Assembly: GCF_001898575.1 (NCBI RefSeq)
Contig: NZ_MKUD01000001.1
Coordinates: 428,448-492,447 of the forward strand
Source of the DNA: Spirosoma sp. 48-14
Lineage (GTDB): Bacteria > Bacteroidota > Bacteroidia > Cytophagales > Spirosomataceae
Direction of reading: 5' to 3'
Length of the DNA: 64,000 nt
In this document: positions 53,089-62,642 of the stretch, piece by piece
Numbering within the stretch: the first letter of the stretch is position 1
Layout: each line of letters starts with the position of its first letter
Position numbers and translations under genes: made by a program
Notes under the pieces: generated by a model
The model's input: only the letters and a program-made list of their open reading frames with translations
Database searches by the model: none
Told to the model about the DNA's origin: nothing

Positions 53089-56000
53089 ATGCCAGCAACT
53101 CTACTCAATCTACTCAAACGTTTCTTCGCTCTGTGGTCCATTAGTCTTCTTCTGATAGTTTCTACAGCAGCTTGGGGCCAGACCGGCATTCGTTATTCAG
53201 TGAAGCTCCTGTCGGATGGGGTCACGTATCAGGTATCTCTGTCCAGTACCGTAAGTTTTACTGGCAGTGACCGGCAGACAAACAGTGCTCAGATTACCAT
53301 TGTGGCCCCTGCTAACAGCTTTACGGTAACCTCGCTATCGTCGGTCAATGGTACCTGGGCCAATAACACAACCGTTCGGGCTCCTTCTCAAAATAGCAGT
53401 AAAGACTATTTTATCTTTGGTCTGACGAATAACGGGGTATCTATCCCCTATACGGCCAGTACAGAAACCATTTTATTCACCTTTCGGAATACGGGCAGTT
53501 GTGCAGGTGCTCTTGAGGTATGGGCGAGTACTGACCCATTTAAGCCCAATCCCCCAGTCCAGCCGATCAATGTAGGAAACGACCTGACCGCACAAGGATT
53601 TACCCTGGCAGGTGTCAGTAATGCCTGGCTCGGTAATTACGGAGTTGGCGGAGCCAACTGTTCGCTACTGCCTGTTGTGGCAATTCTGAGCCCATCAGCA
53701 GCTAGTTTGACCAACCTAACGCCTACTGTGAGTGGCACGGTTACGGCCAATTCGAGCGTAACCCTTACGGCACCGGGTGGTCAGTCATGCGTAGTAAGTG
53801 ACGGCGGCACGGGCAACTGGTCGTGCAATTCGCTGACATTATTGGCAGGCCCCGTTACGCTGACGGCTGTAGTTCGAAATAGTGTAGGCCCCGGCAATAC
53901 AGCTACCGTTAGCTTTACGGCGGTAGCCCCTCCTACTATTGTGATCACCAGTCCCGCTCTAAGCGCCCAGACCAATCAGTCACCCATTGTAAGTGGTACG
54001 GCTACCAGTGGCGCGAGTGTGACCGTTACCAGCCCCAACGGTTCGTCCTGTGTCACTACGGCCGACGGCAGCGGCAACTGGTCCTGTAGTTCCATCACGG
54101 TTCCAACCGGCCCGGTTACCCTTACCGCTACTGCCGGAAACGTGGGTGGACGAACAACAACAACGACGACATTTACGGCTAATCCGCCCCCTACAATCGC
54201 GATTCAGAGTCCAACTGCCGGTACCCAAATCAGCAACTCTCCTACCGTAAGCGGTACGGCTACGCCAAGTGCCAGTGTAACCTTACTGGGGCCCAATAGC
54301 CAATCGTGCGTTACAACCGCCAATGCCAGCACTGGCGCCTGGTCCTGTAGCTCATTTGCTTTACCAGCAGGTCCGGTTACGCTGACGGCCACAGCCAGCA
54401 ATATTGGCGGAACCGCTACGGCTACAGCCAGCTATTCGGTACTGACTACGTTAGCCTCATGCGGCCAGACACTAAATTTCCTCTCCTCATTTACCGCTAC
54501 AGCCCCCCGAACGGTCGACGCGTCAACGGTTCAGGTTGTTTCTCAACCCTCTACAGGCTATATCTATGTAAATAGTGATGGCACGATCCGATTCCAGCCC
54601 AACACATCAGCCGCCGGGATAGCTACCTTTACCTTACAGGCAGCCTCCGTTACGTCGACATCCTACATCACATCGTCGGCAGCCAATTTCGATAAAGACC
54701 TTACCTGTGCCCTTTGTAGCGTATCAAGTCTCGGCAGTCTGACATCGGCCAGTACAAGCGATTTTGCCACCATCAACCAGACAGTAGCTGTAGCTGGAAC
54801 GGTATCCGTTCGGGCAAAACTGAACGGCACCGGGCAAAAAGGGGATCTGGCCGGTTTTGTCATCGGCAACAGTGGCTTACTCTCTGTATCCACCTTTCCC
54901 ACGCTGACCATTCGAACGTACCTGGGTGGTGTCCAGAAAGACAGTTACACGGTGCCCAGCCTGGCTAATGTACAGCTTCTGAGTGGGTCACGCTACGAAA
55001 TCAGTTTTCCAACCACATCGTCGAATTTTGATGAAGTTGAGTTAAGCGTGAAAGCAGGTTTAGGCTTATTGGCGACAACGGACGTCTATTATGGGTTTGC
55101 GAAACCGAATCCCCAGTACCAATCGCTCACCTTCAATGTAGCCTTCCCCGCCAATCTCTGTACGGATGTATTGTCCCAAACAGCCTGCCCTCAGTCGTTC
55201 AGCGTGTTGTCGAACGATATTCCCAGTGGGTCAGGAATAGTCGACCCCACTACGGTCAGCATCGTTTCTCAACCGGGCAATGGTACTGCCACCGCCAATA
55301 CCAATGGGACGATTAACTTCCGACCATCTGACCCTAGTTCCGGAACCGCTGCATTTACCTATCAGGTATGCACGAAAGTAAATCCGACATCGGCACCCAA
55401 CAATACCACTGTAGGTGTTTCGTCGAGCGGCTTTGTCAGTGCGGCCTGTGTTGGGTGCGCCATCACCAATGTATCGGCAGTGGGCGACGCCGATATAACC
55501 AATAGTGCCAGTATTACGACTACCGTTGGTGTATCGGGCTACGGCTACATTCGGGCTAAACTAAGTCGGATGGCTTCGGCTGGCGACTATGCCGGATTTG
55601 TCGTCGAAAATACATCACTGGTGCAGGCTACCCTTATCAATTCGCTCACAGTCGTTACCTATAAAGGAACGCTTCTTCAGGAGTTAGTCACCACCAGTGC
55701 CCTACTGGATGTATCGATTTTATCGACGGGCAAGTATAAAGTACGATTCCAGACGACCAAAGAATTTGACGAAGTAGAAATTCGCCTGGGGGCCTTAGGC
55801 ACGATTGGCTCCTTGACAAATATCTACTACGGCTTTGCCGAGTTTGGACAGACCTGTTCCGTATACAACGCGTCGGTCAGTTTCCCGGCAGGGATGGCGT
55901 ATCAATGTCCGGGTGCCTTTACGTTTGGCAACTGTGCTTCCTCAACGGTCAGCGGTACGCTCATCGTGGGCTATCCTTCTTCGGGCACACTAACGTTCCC

Positions 56001-58344
56001 ATTGACTGTCAATCTGGCGGGAACCACCTCTGTATCTGTAGTGGGTAGTGGCATTACAGGGGTGAGTACCCAAACCATCCTGAGTGGTCAAACGTCGTTT
56101 ACATTACCATTCAGCTACGATGGCAGCAGCCCGCGTGGGGTGCGGTCATTGACTGTTACGTCAGCCGAAGCAACAGGTAGTTGCTCAACAACCGTTCTGG
56201 TTCATGTTATACCCACTGTTGCGATCAATACTCCTACAGCCAGTAGCCAAACCAACCTGACACCGACCGTAAGCGGCACTGTTACAACAGGAGCAAGCGT
56301 GACGATTTTAGCCCCCGGCGGTCAATCCTGTACCCCAACCGTCGATGGAAGTGGCAACTGGTTATGTAACTCCCTGACCTTAACGGCTGGCCCAGTAACC
56401 TTAACGGCCGTAGCCGTCAATGAAGTGGGCAGTGCTACCGCTACAACAACTTTTCTGGCAGTAGCTCCACCTACCATTGCGATTCAGGTTCCAGCCCCCA
56501 ATAGCCTGACCAGCCTTACCCCGCTGGTAAGTGGTAGCGTTACGGCCGGGGCATCTGTTACACTGCTGGCTCCTGGAGGGCAATCCTGCCTGCCAACTGT
56601 AGTAGGTACCAGTTGGTCATGTAGTTCGCTGGTGCTAACGGCTGGCCCTGTTACGTTAACCGCCATTGCCAGCAACATTGGTGGTACGGCTACAACGACC
56701 ACTTCGTTTACAGCCATTAATCCACCCACCATTGCGATTCAGGTTCCGGCTCCTAATAGCCTGACCAGCCTTACGCCACTAGTAAGCGGTACCGTTACAG
56801 CCGGGGCATCTGTTACGCTGCTGGCCCCCGGTGGGCAATCCTGCCTGCCAACTGTAGCAGGCACCAGTTGGTCATGTAGTTCGCTGGTGTTAACGGCTGG
56901 TCCCGTTACGTTAACCGCTATTGCCAGCAATGTTGGTGGTACAGCCACGACGACCACTTCGTTTACGGCCGTTGCTCCCCCAACCATTGTGATCAGCACC
57001 CCAGCTGCCAATTCAACTACCTACCTTTATCCAGTAGTTAGCGGAACAGCCACGCCCAATAGCAGTGTGACGGTATTAGCACCCGGCAATGTCCCTTGTG
57101 TAGTAGCTGTATCAGGAGCCGGAAGTTGGTCGTGTACTTCGCTTACAATAACCCCTGGCACGGTAAGTGTCACCGCCCTTGTCACCACTATCGGCGGCTC
57201 CGCTTCGGCCGTTACGAGCTTCACCGTGGTAGCTCCCCCGTGTACAACGCCATCAGCACTTACATTATCCCCTTCAGCAGTATCGCTCAATATTGGAGAG
57301 AGTATTACCATTACAGCACAGGGAGGAACGCCTGGCGTATTGAGTTGGTCAGTCAGTCAGATTTCGGGGATTAGTCCAGCTACCAATGGTACCGGAACAC
57401 CAACGGCTTCGCTGACCTTTGCTACAGCTGGCTCCTATACAATTTCTTACACAGCCACGAATGGCACCCTGCCGATCAACTGCGACAGTCCAGTAAGCGT
57501 TACGGCGAGCACAACCATTACGGTAACCGATCCACTGGTCGTTATTCGTCCTAAGGTGTTCCTGGGTGGGGCATACGATGCCACAACGGGGTTAATGCGC
57601 GATAACCTGCGCGAGCGAAATCTTTTACCTTTAATTCAGCCCTACTCTTCTGCTTTGCTTGTTGGTTCTGGATTCACGCACGTAGGTGGAGGAGGCAACG
57701 AATCAACCACTTCTGATGTACTCAGTACCACTGGTGCCAATGCCATTGTCGATTGGGTGTTTGTCGAGCTGCGAAGTCCATCCAGTGCGTCGACAGTAAT
57801 CGCCACGAAGGCGGCACTGGTTCAACGCGACGGTGATGTTGTTGATGCAGATGGCACATCTCCCCTATCGTTCAGTGTCGGCGCGGGTAGCTATTATGTA
57901 GCCATCCGCCATCGAAACCACCTGGGTGTAGCCACATTGAATACGCTGGCATTAAGTAGTACAGCCGTAACGGTTGACTTCACCACCCTATCGACACTCA
58001 CATACGGCACGAATGCCCAGCGGCTTATCAACAGTAAGCAAGTGCTATGGCCAGGTAACACCAATGGAGTCGACGGGTCATCCAAACGACGTGTCATTTA
58101 TCAAGGCAATGGTAACGATCTCACCAACGTGTTTAGTCAGGTACTTCTGGAAAACGGCAACACACTTTCATTGCCAACTTACATTGTACAACGCTACCAA
58201 ACAGGCGATGTAAACCTGGATGGCGAAATAAGGTATCAGGGTCCGGATAACGACTTACTGACAATTTTTTCGACTGTGATTCTGTACTCGGCGCTGGACA
58301 ATACGTACGATATATCCTATATCGTTCAGGAGCAGATTCCCTAA
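53089..58344 (+). CDS. Giant exported Ig-repeat surface protein with dockerin-like C-terminus
   Basis: A 1751-residue protein. The signal is FALWSISLLLIVSTAAWGQ. Residues about 30-200 form a cohesin-like beta domain (IRYSVKLLSDGVTYQVSLSST). Three Ig-like repeats of about 85 residues follow (PPTIVITSPALSAQTNQSPIVSGTATSGASVTV). The centre (about 455-1040) has VSQPSTGYIYVN, VSIVSQPGNGTA and two similar carbohydrate-binding-like modules (DLAGFVIGNSG, DYAGFVVENTS). A second set of about four Ig repeats follows, then a C-terminal module: PKVFLGGAYDATTGLMRDNLR, AIVDWVFVELR, VQRDGDVVDADG, YYVAIRHRNHLGV, ending with GDVNLDGEIRYQGPDNDLL, a dockerin-like Ca-binding loop. Module borders are estimates. 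Probably a cell-surface adhesin or glycan binder. Confidence 0.85.
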   Translation: MPATLLNLLKRFFALWSISLLLIVSTAAWGQTGIRYSVKLLSDGVTYQVSLSSTVSFTGSDRQTNSAQITIVAPANSFTVTSLSSVNGTWANNTTVRAPSQNSSKDYFIFGLTNNGVSIPYTASTETILFTFRNTGSCAGALEVWASTDPFKPNPPVQPINVGNDLTAQGFTLAGVSNAWLGNYGVGGANCSLLPVVAILSPSAASLTNLTPTVSGTVTANSSVTLTAPGGQSCVVSDGGTGNWSCNSLTLLAGPVTLTAVVRNSVGPGNTATVSFTAVAPPTIVITSPALSAQTNQSPIVSGTATSGASVTVTSPNGSSCVTTADGSGNWSCSSITVPTGPVTLTATAGNVGGRTTTTTTFTANPPPTIAIQSPTAGTQISNSPTVSGTATPSASVTLLGPNSQSCVTTANASTGAWSCSSFALPAGPVTLTATASNIGGTATATASYSVLTTLASCGQTLNFLSSFTATAPRTVDASTVQVVSQPSTGYIYVNSDGTIRFQPNTSAAGIATFTLQAASVTSTSYITSSAANFDKDLTCALCSVSSLGSLTSASTSDFATINQTVAVAGTVSVRAKLNGTGQKGDLAGFVIGNSGLLSVSTFPTLTIRTYLGGVQKDSYTVPSLANVQLLSGSRYEISFPTTSSNFDEVELSVKAGLGLLATTDVYYGFAKPNPQYQSLTFNVAFPANLCTDVLSQTACPQSFSVLSNDIPSGSGIVDPTTVSIVSQPGNGTATANTNGTINFRPSDPSSGTAAFTYQVCTKVNPTSAPNNTTVGVSSSGFVSAACVGCAITNVSAVGDADITNSASITTTVGVSGYGYIRAKLSRMASAGDYAGFVVENTSLVQATLINSLTVVTYKGTLLQELVTTSALLDVSILSTGKYKVRFQTTKEFDEVEIRLGALGTIGSLTNIYYGFAEFGQTCSVYNASVSFPAGMAYQCPGAFTFGNCASSTVSGTLIVGYPSSGTLTFPLTVNLAGTTSVSVVGSGITGVSTQTILSGQTSFTLPFSYDGSSPRGVRSLTVTSAEATGSCSTTVLVHVIPTVAINTPTASSQTNLTPTVSGTVTTGASVTILAPGGQSCTPTVDGSGNWLCNSLTLTAGPVTLTAVAVNEVGSATATTTFLAVAPPTIAIQVPAPNSLTSLTPLVSGSVTAGASVTLLAPGGQSCLPTVVGTSWSCSSLVLTAGPVTLTAIASNIGGTATTTTSFTAINPPTIAIQVPAPNSLTSLTPLVSGTVTAGASVTLLAPGGQSCLPTVAGTSWSCSSLVLTAGPVTLTAIASNVGGTATTTTSFTAVAPPTIVISTPAANSTTYLYPVVSGTATPNSSVTVLAPGNVPCVVAVSGAGSWSCTSLTITPGTVSVTALVTTIGGSASAVTSFTVVAPPCTTPSALTLSPSAVSLNIGESITITAQGGTPGVLSWSVSQISGISPATNGTGTPTASLTFATAGSYTISYTATNGTLPINCDSPVSVTASTTITVTDPLVVIRPKVFLGGAYDATTGLMRDNLRERNLLPLIQPYSSALLVGSGFTHVGGGGNESTTSDVLSTTGANAIVDWVFVELRSPSSASTVIATKAALVQRDGDVVDADGTSPLSFSVGAGSYYVAIRHRNHLGVATLNTLALSSTAVTVDFTTLSTLTYGTNAQRLINSKQVLWPGNTNGVDGSSKRRVIYQGNGNDLTNVFSQVLLENGNTLSLPTYIVQRYQTGDVNLDGEIRYQGPDNDLLTIFSTVILYSALDNTYDISYIVQEQIP
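56467..56976 (+). repeat. Two nearly identical 255-bp Ig-domain units
   Basis: Units at 56467-56721 and 56722-56976 encode 85 residues each, differing at a few codons (SGSVTAGAS versus SGTVTAGAS). Other Ig units in the gene are much more diverged, so this is a recent tandem duplication. Confidence 0.8.
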
Positions 58345-58354
58345 CATATGCCAT

Positions 58355-58390
58355 GCCCGAGATACCCCTGTTCAGGCGGGTATCTCGGGC
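58355..58390 (+). terminator. Hairpin downstream of the giant Ig-repeat gene
   Basis: Perfect 13-bp arms GCCCGAGATACCC (58355-58367) and GGGTATCTCGGGC (58378-58390), 10-base loop. No long T-run follows (TAAACCATTTTC), so it could instead protect the mRNA end. Confidence 0.6.
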
Positions 58391-58486
58391 TAAACCATTT
58401 TCATTGCTTAACGAACACATAAATAACCTGCTGTACCCAGTTTATACGATGAATACACCAGGCCTACTAACGACCCAAAAATTCTT

Positions 58487-59383
58487 ATGACTAGTTCTAT
58501 ACGGTTAAAGCAGTATCCGAAGCTTCTCCTCTTTTTGCTGATTGGGGCGGGTGGCATGCCGGTTTGTCTGGCTCAGGATGGCATTTATTATGCTGTTAAG
58601 CTCCTTCCCGATAAAGTCACTTACCAGGTATCATTAACAAGCACATTAAGCCTTTCGGGAGTCAATCGCCTGACGAACAGCGGCCAGGTGACTATAGTAG
58701 CCCCGACTAACAGTTTTACCGTAACCAACCTGCAAAGTAGCAATGGGATCTGGAGCAATAACACAACGGTTCGCCATCCCGTCGAAAATCCGGGCTATGA
58801 TTATTTCATTTTCGGACTTACCCCAAGTGCACCCATGCTACCTTATAGTGCCACACAGGAGACTGTCCTGTTCACCTTCGCCAATAATGGTGCCTGTACC
58901 GGACCGATTGAGATATGGACTGCTAACGACCCATTTCAGCCTAATCCACCAACCCAACCGATCAACGTCGGCAATGATCTGACGGCGCTCGGTTTTGCGT
59001 CGAATGGGATGTTGTACAACGCCTGGAAAGGCAACTACAATGTGGGGAGTGCGACTTGTGCCCCTTCGCCCACCATCGCCATTCTAAGTCCAGTCGCCAA
59101 TTCCACCCTCACCACAACCACCGTAACCGTCAGTGGTACAGCCACGGCAGGAGCTAGTGTAACCCTTCTTGAAGGCGGTAACCAGCTCTGCTCGACCAAC
59201 GCGGCTCAGGATGGTAGCTGGTCCTGTAGCATTCCGTTTAGCACTGGCCTTCATACCCTTACAGGTCGAGCCAGTACAATAGCGGGCCTGAGTAACCTGG
59301 CAACCACAACGTTTACCGTGAGCAATAACTGCCAGCCAAAATGCATCCCTATTGTTATTACGGTACTTCACCGAAGGCGATGA
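58487..59383 (+). CDS. Short paralogue of the giant Ig-repeat protein
   Basis: A 298-residue protein with a signal peptide (LLLFLLIGAGGMPVCLAQ). It repeats the first part of the 53089 protein: IYYAVKLLPDKVTYQVSLTST, ITxNNTTVR-like and PPTQPINVGNDLTALGF match almost position for position. One Ig-like repeat follows (PTIAILSPVANSTLTTTTVTVSGTATAGASVTL). It then ends with NNCQPKCIPIVITVLHRRR: two Cys and a basic tail, unlike the long protein's C-terminus. It could be a partner of the long protein or a truncated duplicate. Confidence 0.83.
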   Translation: MTSSIRLKQYPKLLLFLLIGAGGMPVCLAQDGIYYAVKLLPDKVTYQVSLTSTLSLSGVNRLTNSGQVTIVAPTNSFTVTNLQSSNGIWSNNTTVRHPVENPGYDYFIFGLTPSAPMLPYSATQETVLFTFANNGACTGPIEIWTANDPFQPNPPTQPINVGNDLTALGFASNGMLYNAWKGNYNVGSATCAPSPTIAILSPVANSTLTTTTVTVSGTATAGASVTLLEGGNQLCSTNAAQDGSWSCSIPFSTGLHTLTGRASTIAGLSNLATTTFTVSNNCQPKCIPIVITVLHRRR

Positions 59384-59397
59384 ACCTGACCAATAAA

Positions 59398-59442
59398 AAA
59401 CAGCCCTTGCTTCTTAGCTATGTAAAGAAGCAAGGGCTGTTT
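59398..59442. terminator. Bidirectional Rho-independent terminator
   Basis: Perfect 18-bp arms AAACAGCCCTTGCTTCTT (59398-59415) and AAGAAGCAAGGGCTGTTT (59425-59442). T-rich DNA follows on both strands, so it serves both the plus-strand paralogue and the minus-strand MFS gene. Confidence 0.88.
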
Positions 59443-59484
59443 CTATAAAGAGCCGGTCAATGTGCCGGGCTACCAATCAATCGA

Positions 59485-60735
59485 CTATAACTGAGGCTGT
59501 TCAGCTACGAGTTTTTCATCGACATGACCAGGCTTGCGATTACGCATCCAGAACCACAGTACAACAAAGGCAACAATCAGGAAGATTGGGAACATGGTCA
59601 TTTTGGCAAGTGTAGCCTGACCCGCAGCCAGTTCCAAGGCATCTCCAGTTAACCCAGTAGTCGCTTTTTCAACTTTGGCTGAATCAATCCAACCACCAAT
59701 AATGGGTTGCCAGATGGAGGTAGAGAACATACCTACACCACCAATGATCGACATACCCAGCGCACCACTAGCCGGAATATTTTCGGCAACGAACCCAATC
59801 ATGGTCGGCCAAAAATAACAGACGCCAATGGCAAAGAAAATAGCAGCCACGTAGGCCATAGATCCTGTTTGCGTGCTGAATAAGTAAATGCCGATAGTTG
59901 CAAAAACGGCACCACCCAGCAGTACGCCCGTTTGATTGAGCCGATGGATGATTGGGCCACCAAAATAACGGCCAATGGCCATCAGACCTGTTGTTAGAGC
60001 CAGGATATACATCGGCGTAGCACCACTCTTACTCATAATCAGGCCAACCCACTGCTGTGGACCGAATTCTGAAATGGCGGTGAAGGCCATACAAACGAAC
60101 ATAAACAGGAAAAGCGGGGTAAGCATGGCCTGAAAATTACTGCCCAGCGAAGTGGCCTTTACTTCTTTCGAGGTTGGGAACGCCTGGCCAAAAAACAGGA
60201 ACGCATAAACCACGGTAGGGATCATAATGACCCAAACCTGGGTTTGCCACGACAGACCCGCATCGGTCATGAATTTAGAGAGCAGGCTACCGATCACGAT
60301 ACCACCGGGAAACCACATGTGGAAGCGATTCAGCATCTTGTTCATCTGAGCGCCCGTAAACATATCGGCAATCATCGGATTACAAGCGGCTTCTGTACAG
60401 CCATTCCCGATACCAATCAGCAGGGTCGAAATCAGCAGGGTCGAATAACTTCCCGCGTAGATCGTCAGCAGGATCCCCAGCGTATGGCAAAGAAAAGCCA
60501 CATTCATAATGACCTTGGGCCCTACTGAGTAATAAACCAGCCCACCAACAATCATAGCAATCGGGAAGCCGAAGAACCACATGGAGTTGATGAAACCTAA
60601 CTGCTCAGCCGATAGCCCAAGTTCGGTACCTAGCTGAGGCAGAATACCAGCCCGAATACTGAACGAAAAGGCAGTTGTGATCAGTGCGAAGCAACTGGCC
60701 AGAAACAGTCGCGATGGATTGACGGTTTGATTCAT
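59485..60735 (-). CDS. MFS sugar transporter
   Basis: A 416-residue inner-membrane protein with about 12 hydrophobic segments (LFLASCFALITTAFSFSIRAGILPQLG, GGIVIGSLLSKF, PLFLFMFVCMAFTAI, YVAAIFFAIGVCYFWPTMIGFV). The pattern fits the FucP/glucose-galactose-permease-like branch, but the substrate is only guessed. It is divergent from the Gfo/Idh/MocA gene at 61034, and the two may share a sugar pathway. The 298 bases between them hold a palindrome at 60908-60964. Confidence 0.87.
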   Translation of the reverse strand: MNQTVNPSRLFLASCFALITTAFSFSIRAGILPQLGTELGLSAEQLGFINSMWFFGFPIAMIVGGLVYYSVGPKVIMNVAFLCHTLGILLTIYAGSYSTLLISTLLIGIGNGCTEAACNPMIADMFTGAQMNKMLNRFHMWFPGGIVIGSLLSKFMTDAGLSWQTQVWVIMIPTVVYAFLFFGQAFPTSKEVKATSLGSNFQAMLTPLFLFMFVCMAFTAISEFGPQQWVGLIMSKSGATPMYILALTTGLMAIGRYFGGPIIHRLNQTGVLLGGAVFATIGIYLFSTQTGSMAYVAAIFFAIGVCYFWPTMIGFVAENIPASGALGMSIIGGVGMFSTSIWQPIIGGWIDSAKVEKATTGLTGDALELAAGQATLAKMTMFPIFLIVAFVVLWFWMRNRKPGHVDEKLVAEQPQL

Positions 60736-60907
60736 TTTCTACAAGAGAGGATTTAGTGAGTTTAAGTTAATTAACGAACAAAAGGCGAATGAACAGATAA
60801 ACTCCCCGCTCTTCGACCGTTTTTGTGCAAAATTTCCGAAAAATAAGAGAAAACCGCTAATTTCCAGCCGCGAAAAAAGGGGCGCATGGAAAGACGTTCA
60901 CCTGGTT

Positions 60908-60964
60908 CAGGTTGCAAGTTGCAGGTTTAATGAACAAAACGTCAAACTTGAAACCTGAAACTTG
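60908..60964. repeat. Palindrome with CARGTTK 7-mer arms
   Basis: The left arm is CAGGTTG CAAGTTG CAGGTTT (60908-60928). The right arm (60944-60964) reads CAAGTTT CAGGTTT CAAGTTT on the minus strand. The design, short degenerate units in inverted arms, is like the GAGYGAAW family, but the unit is 7 long and different. It lies between the divergent MFS and oxidoreductase genes. Confidence 0.7.
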
Positions 60965-61033
60965 CCATAAACTATAGTAAACTGCCCCCTGTAAACCGCT
61001 TTTTTACCCTGTTTACTCTCAACTTCATTACCA

Positions 61034-62188
61034 ATGCACAGAAAATTGCGAATGGGTATGGTTGGCGGAGGGCTCGATGCCTTCATTGGCGCTGTTCACC
61101 GCCGGGCCGCTAGCCTGGACAACGAAATTGAACTGGTTTGTGGCTGCTTCAGTTCATCGCCCGACAAATCAAAAGCGACTGGTCATGCGTTGTACCTGCC
61201 CGAAGACCGGGTTTATTCCTCCTATGAGGAAATGATCCAGAAAGAGAAAGCGCTGCCGGAAGGTGAGCGGATGGATTTTATTTCCATCGTAACGCCCAAC
61301 CACATGCACTTTCCCCCCGCCAAGATGGCGCTCGAAAATGGGTTCCATGTGATGTGCGACAAACCCATGACCCTCAACCTAGAAGAAGCCAGAGAGCTGG
61401 CCGAAATCGTTGAAAAGTCGGGATTGGTATTTGGCTTAACGCATAACTACACGGGCTACCCAATGGTGAAAGAAGCCCGCGACATGGTGCGCAACGGGAA
61501 ACTGGGAAAGATTCGGAAAGTAGTCGTAGAGTACCCACAGGGCTGGTTGTCGAAAAAAGAAGAAGACAACAACTACAAACAGGCCATCTGGCGTACCGAC
61601 CCGTCGAAATCAGGAGCTGCGGGTTGTATGGGCGATATTGGTACTCATGCTGAAAACCTGGCCGAATACGTTACGGGGCTGCAAATTGCCGAACTCTGTG
61701 CTGATCTGAGCACTTTTGTTCCGGGTCGTCTGCTCGATGACGATGGAAACGTACTGCTTCGCTTCGAAGGTGGTGCCAAAGGAGTTCTGCACGCCAGCCA
61801 GATTGCCAATGGCGAAGAAAATGCGCTGAAAATTTTCGTATACGGCGAACTGGGCGGTCTGGAGTGGCACCAGATGGAACCCAATACGCTCAAATACAAA
61901 ACACAGGAAGGTCAGCGCATCATCCGACCGAACGTCGGTGATCTGTCGGCGGCTGCCAAAGCGCACTGGCGGCTTCCATCGGGCCATCCCGAAGGGTTTT
62001 TCGAAGCGTTCGCTAACCTGTATCGCAACTTTGCCTATGCTGTGAAAGCGCACATGGAAGGCCGCGATCCTGACCCGATTTACGACTTCCCTTCGGTAGC
62101 GGATGGCGTTCGTGGTCTGGCTTTTATCGACACGGTGATTGCCTCCAGCCAGGACGACACGACTAAGTGGACGAAATTTAAAGAGTGA
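61034..62188 (+). CDS. Gfo/Idh/MocA-family oxidoreductase
   Basis: A 384-residue cytoplasmic protein. The N-terminal Rossmann motif is RMGMVGGGLDAFIGAVHRRAA; the EKP-type motif is MCDKPMTLNLEEA (Asp-Lys-Pro variant with the Lys). GCMGDIGTHAENLAEYVTG is the substrate-domain block with the conserved Asp/His. It probably acts on a sugar or inositol with NAD(P). The last codon and stop TGA are formed by repeat DNA (KFKE), directly followed by a four-helix-bundle gene. The MFS transporter gene is divergent. Its second relative is at 62751. Confidence 0.92.
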   Translation: MHRKLRMGMVGGGLDAFIGAVHRRAASLDNEIELVCGCFSSSPDKSKATGHALYLPEDRVYSSYEEMIQKEKALPEGERMDFISIVTPNHMHFPPAKMALENGFHVMCDKPMTLNLEEARELAEIVEKSGLVFGLTHNYTGYPMVKEARDMVRNGKLGKIRKVVVEYPQGWLSKKEEDNNYKQAIWRTDPSKSGAAGCMGDIGTHAENLAEYVTGLQIAELCADLSTFVPGRLLDDDGNVLLRFEGGAKGVLHASQIANGEENALKIFVYGELGGLEWHQMEPNTLKYKTQEGQRIIRPNVGDLSAAAKAHWRLPSGHPEGFFEAFANLYRNFAYAVKAHMEGRDPDPIYDFPSVADGVRGLAFIDTVIASSQDDTTKWTKFKE

Positions 62189-62217
62189 AAGAGCGAATGA
62201 GTGAAAGAGCGATATAC
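62173..62217. repeat. GAGYGAAW repeat (copy 4) spanning a stop and a start codon
   Basis: These 45 bases match 63888-63932 at 44 positions. Here they cover the last codons and TGA of the Gfo gene and the first codons (MSERAIY) of the four-helix-bundle gene. In the other copy the same bases are read in another frame relative to the Gfo gene. Confidence 0.8.
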
Positions 62218-62640
62218 AACAAGGAGACTGTAGAGGAACAGGATGAACTCATTCATGAGGCTTGGGTGGATTACGCTGTTCACTCGAAAAGCCAGTTTCT
62301 GGATGACCTTGAAAAGCGACTCAAGCTATTTATGCTTCGTTGTGTCAAGGTATATCGCACCCTTTCGAACGAATATGATGCGCAGCATTTTGGTCACCAA
62401 CTCATTCGTTCATCCTCGTCGGCAGCCGCTAACTTTCGGGCCGTTCGTAGAGGGCGAAGCCAGAAAGAGTATTATGCTAAACTAAGTGTTACAATTGAAG
62501 AATTAGACGAATCACTGTTTTGGCTCGAAACTTTAGTTTTTACTGAACTAGTGGTCGAACATCGCTTGGCCGACTTGATGGATGAAGGCTATCAACTATT
62601 AAAAATTCTCTCTAAATCCCGTAAAACAGCGAGCGACTGA
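62197..62640 (+). CDS. Four-helix-bundle protein (S23 / 23S rRNA intervening-sequence protein family)
   Basis: From the ATG at 62197 the product has 147 residues; a GTG at 62185 overlaps the Gfo stop. The family pattern is visible: LRCVKVYRTLSNEYDAQHFGHQLIRSSSSAAANFRAVRRGRSQKEYYAKLSVTIEELDES, with the helix-forming RSS(S)xxxNxxE/R-like and E-S-x-x-W-L segments. These proteins were first found inside 23S rRNA intervening sequences, but they are common elsewhere and their function is unknown. There is no rRNA here. The first 7 codons are repeat DNA, and a near-perfect palindrome of the same family begins two bases after its stop. A diverged second copy begins at 63912. Confidence 0.85.
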   Translation: MSERAIYNKETVEEQDELIHEAWVDYAVHSKSQFLDDLEKRLKLFMLRCVKVYRTLSNEYDAQHFGHQLIRSSSSAAANFRAVRRGRSQKEYYAKLSVTIEELDESLFWLETLVFTELVVEHRLADLMDEGYQLLKILSKSRKTASD

Positions 62641-62642
62641 AT

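Noticed and set aside
62197..62640. The four-helix-bundle protein as an Avd protein of a diversity-generating retroelement
   Set aside because: The fold family is similar, but I found no reverse transcriptase or template/variable repeat in the window.
62197..62640. The four-helix-bundle gene as part of a 23S rRNA intervening sequence
   Set aside because: No rRNA sequence adjoins it; it lies between protein-coding genes.
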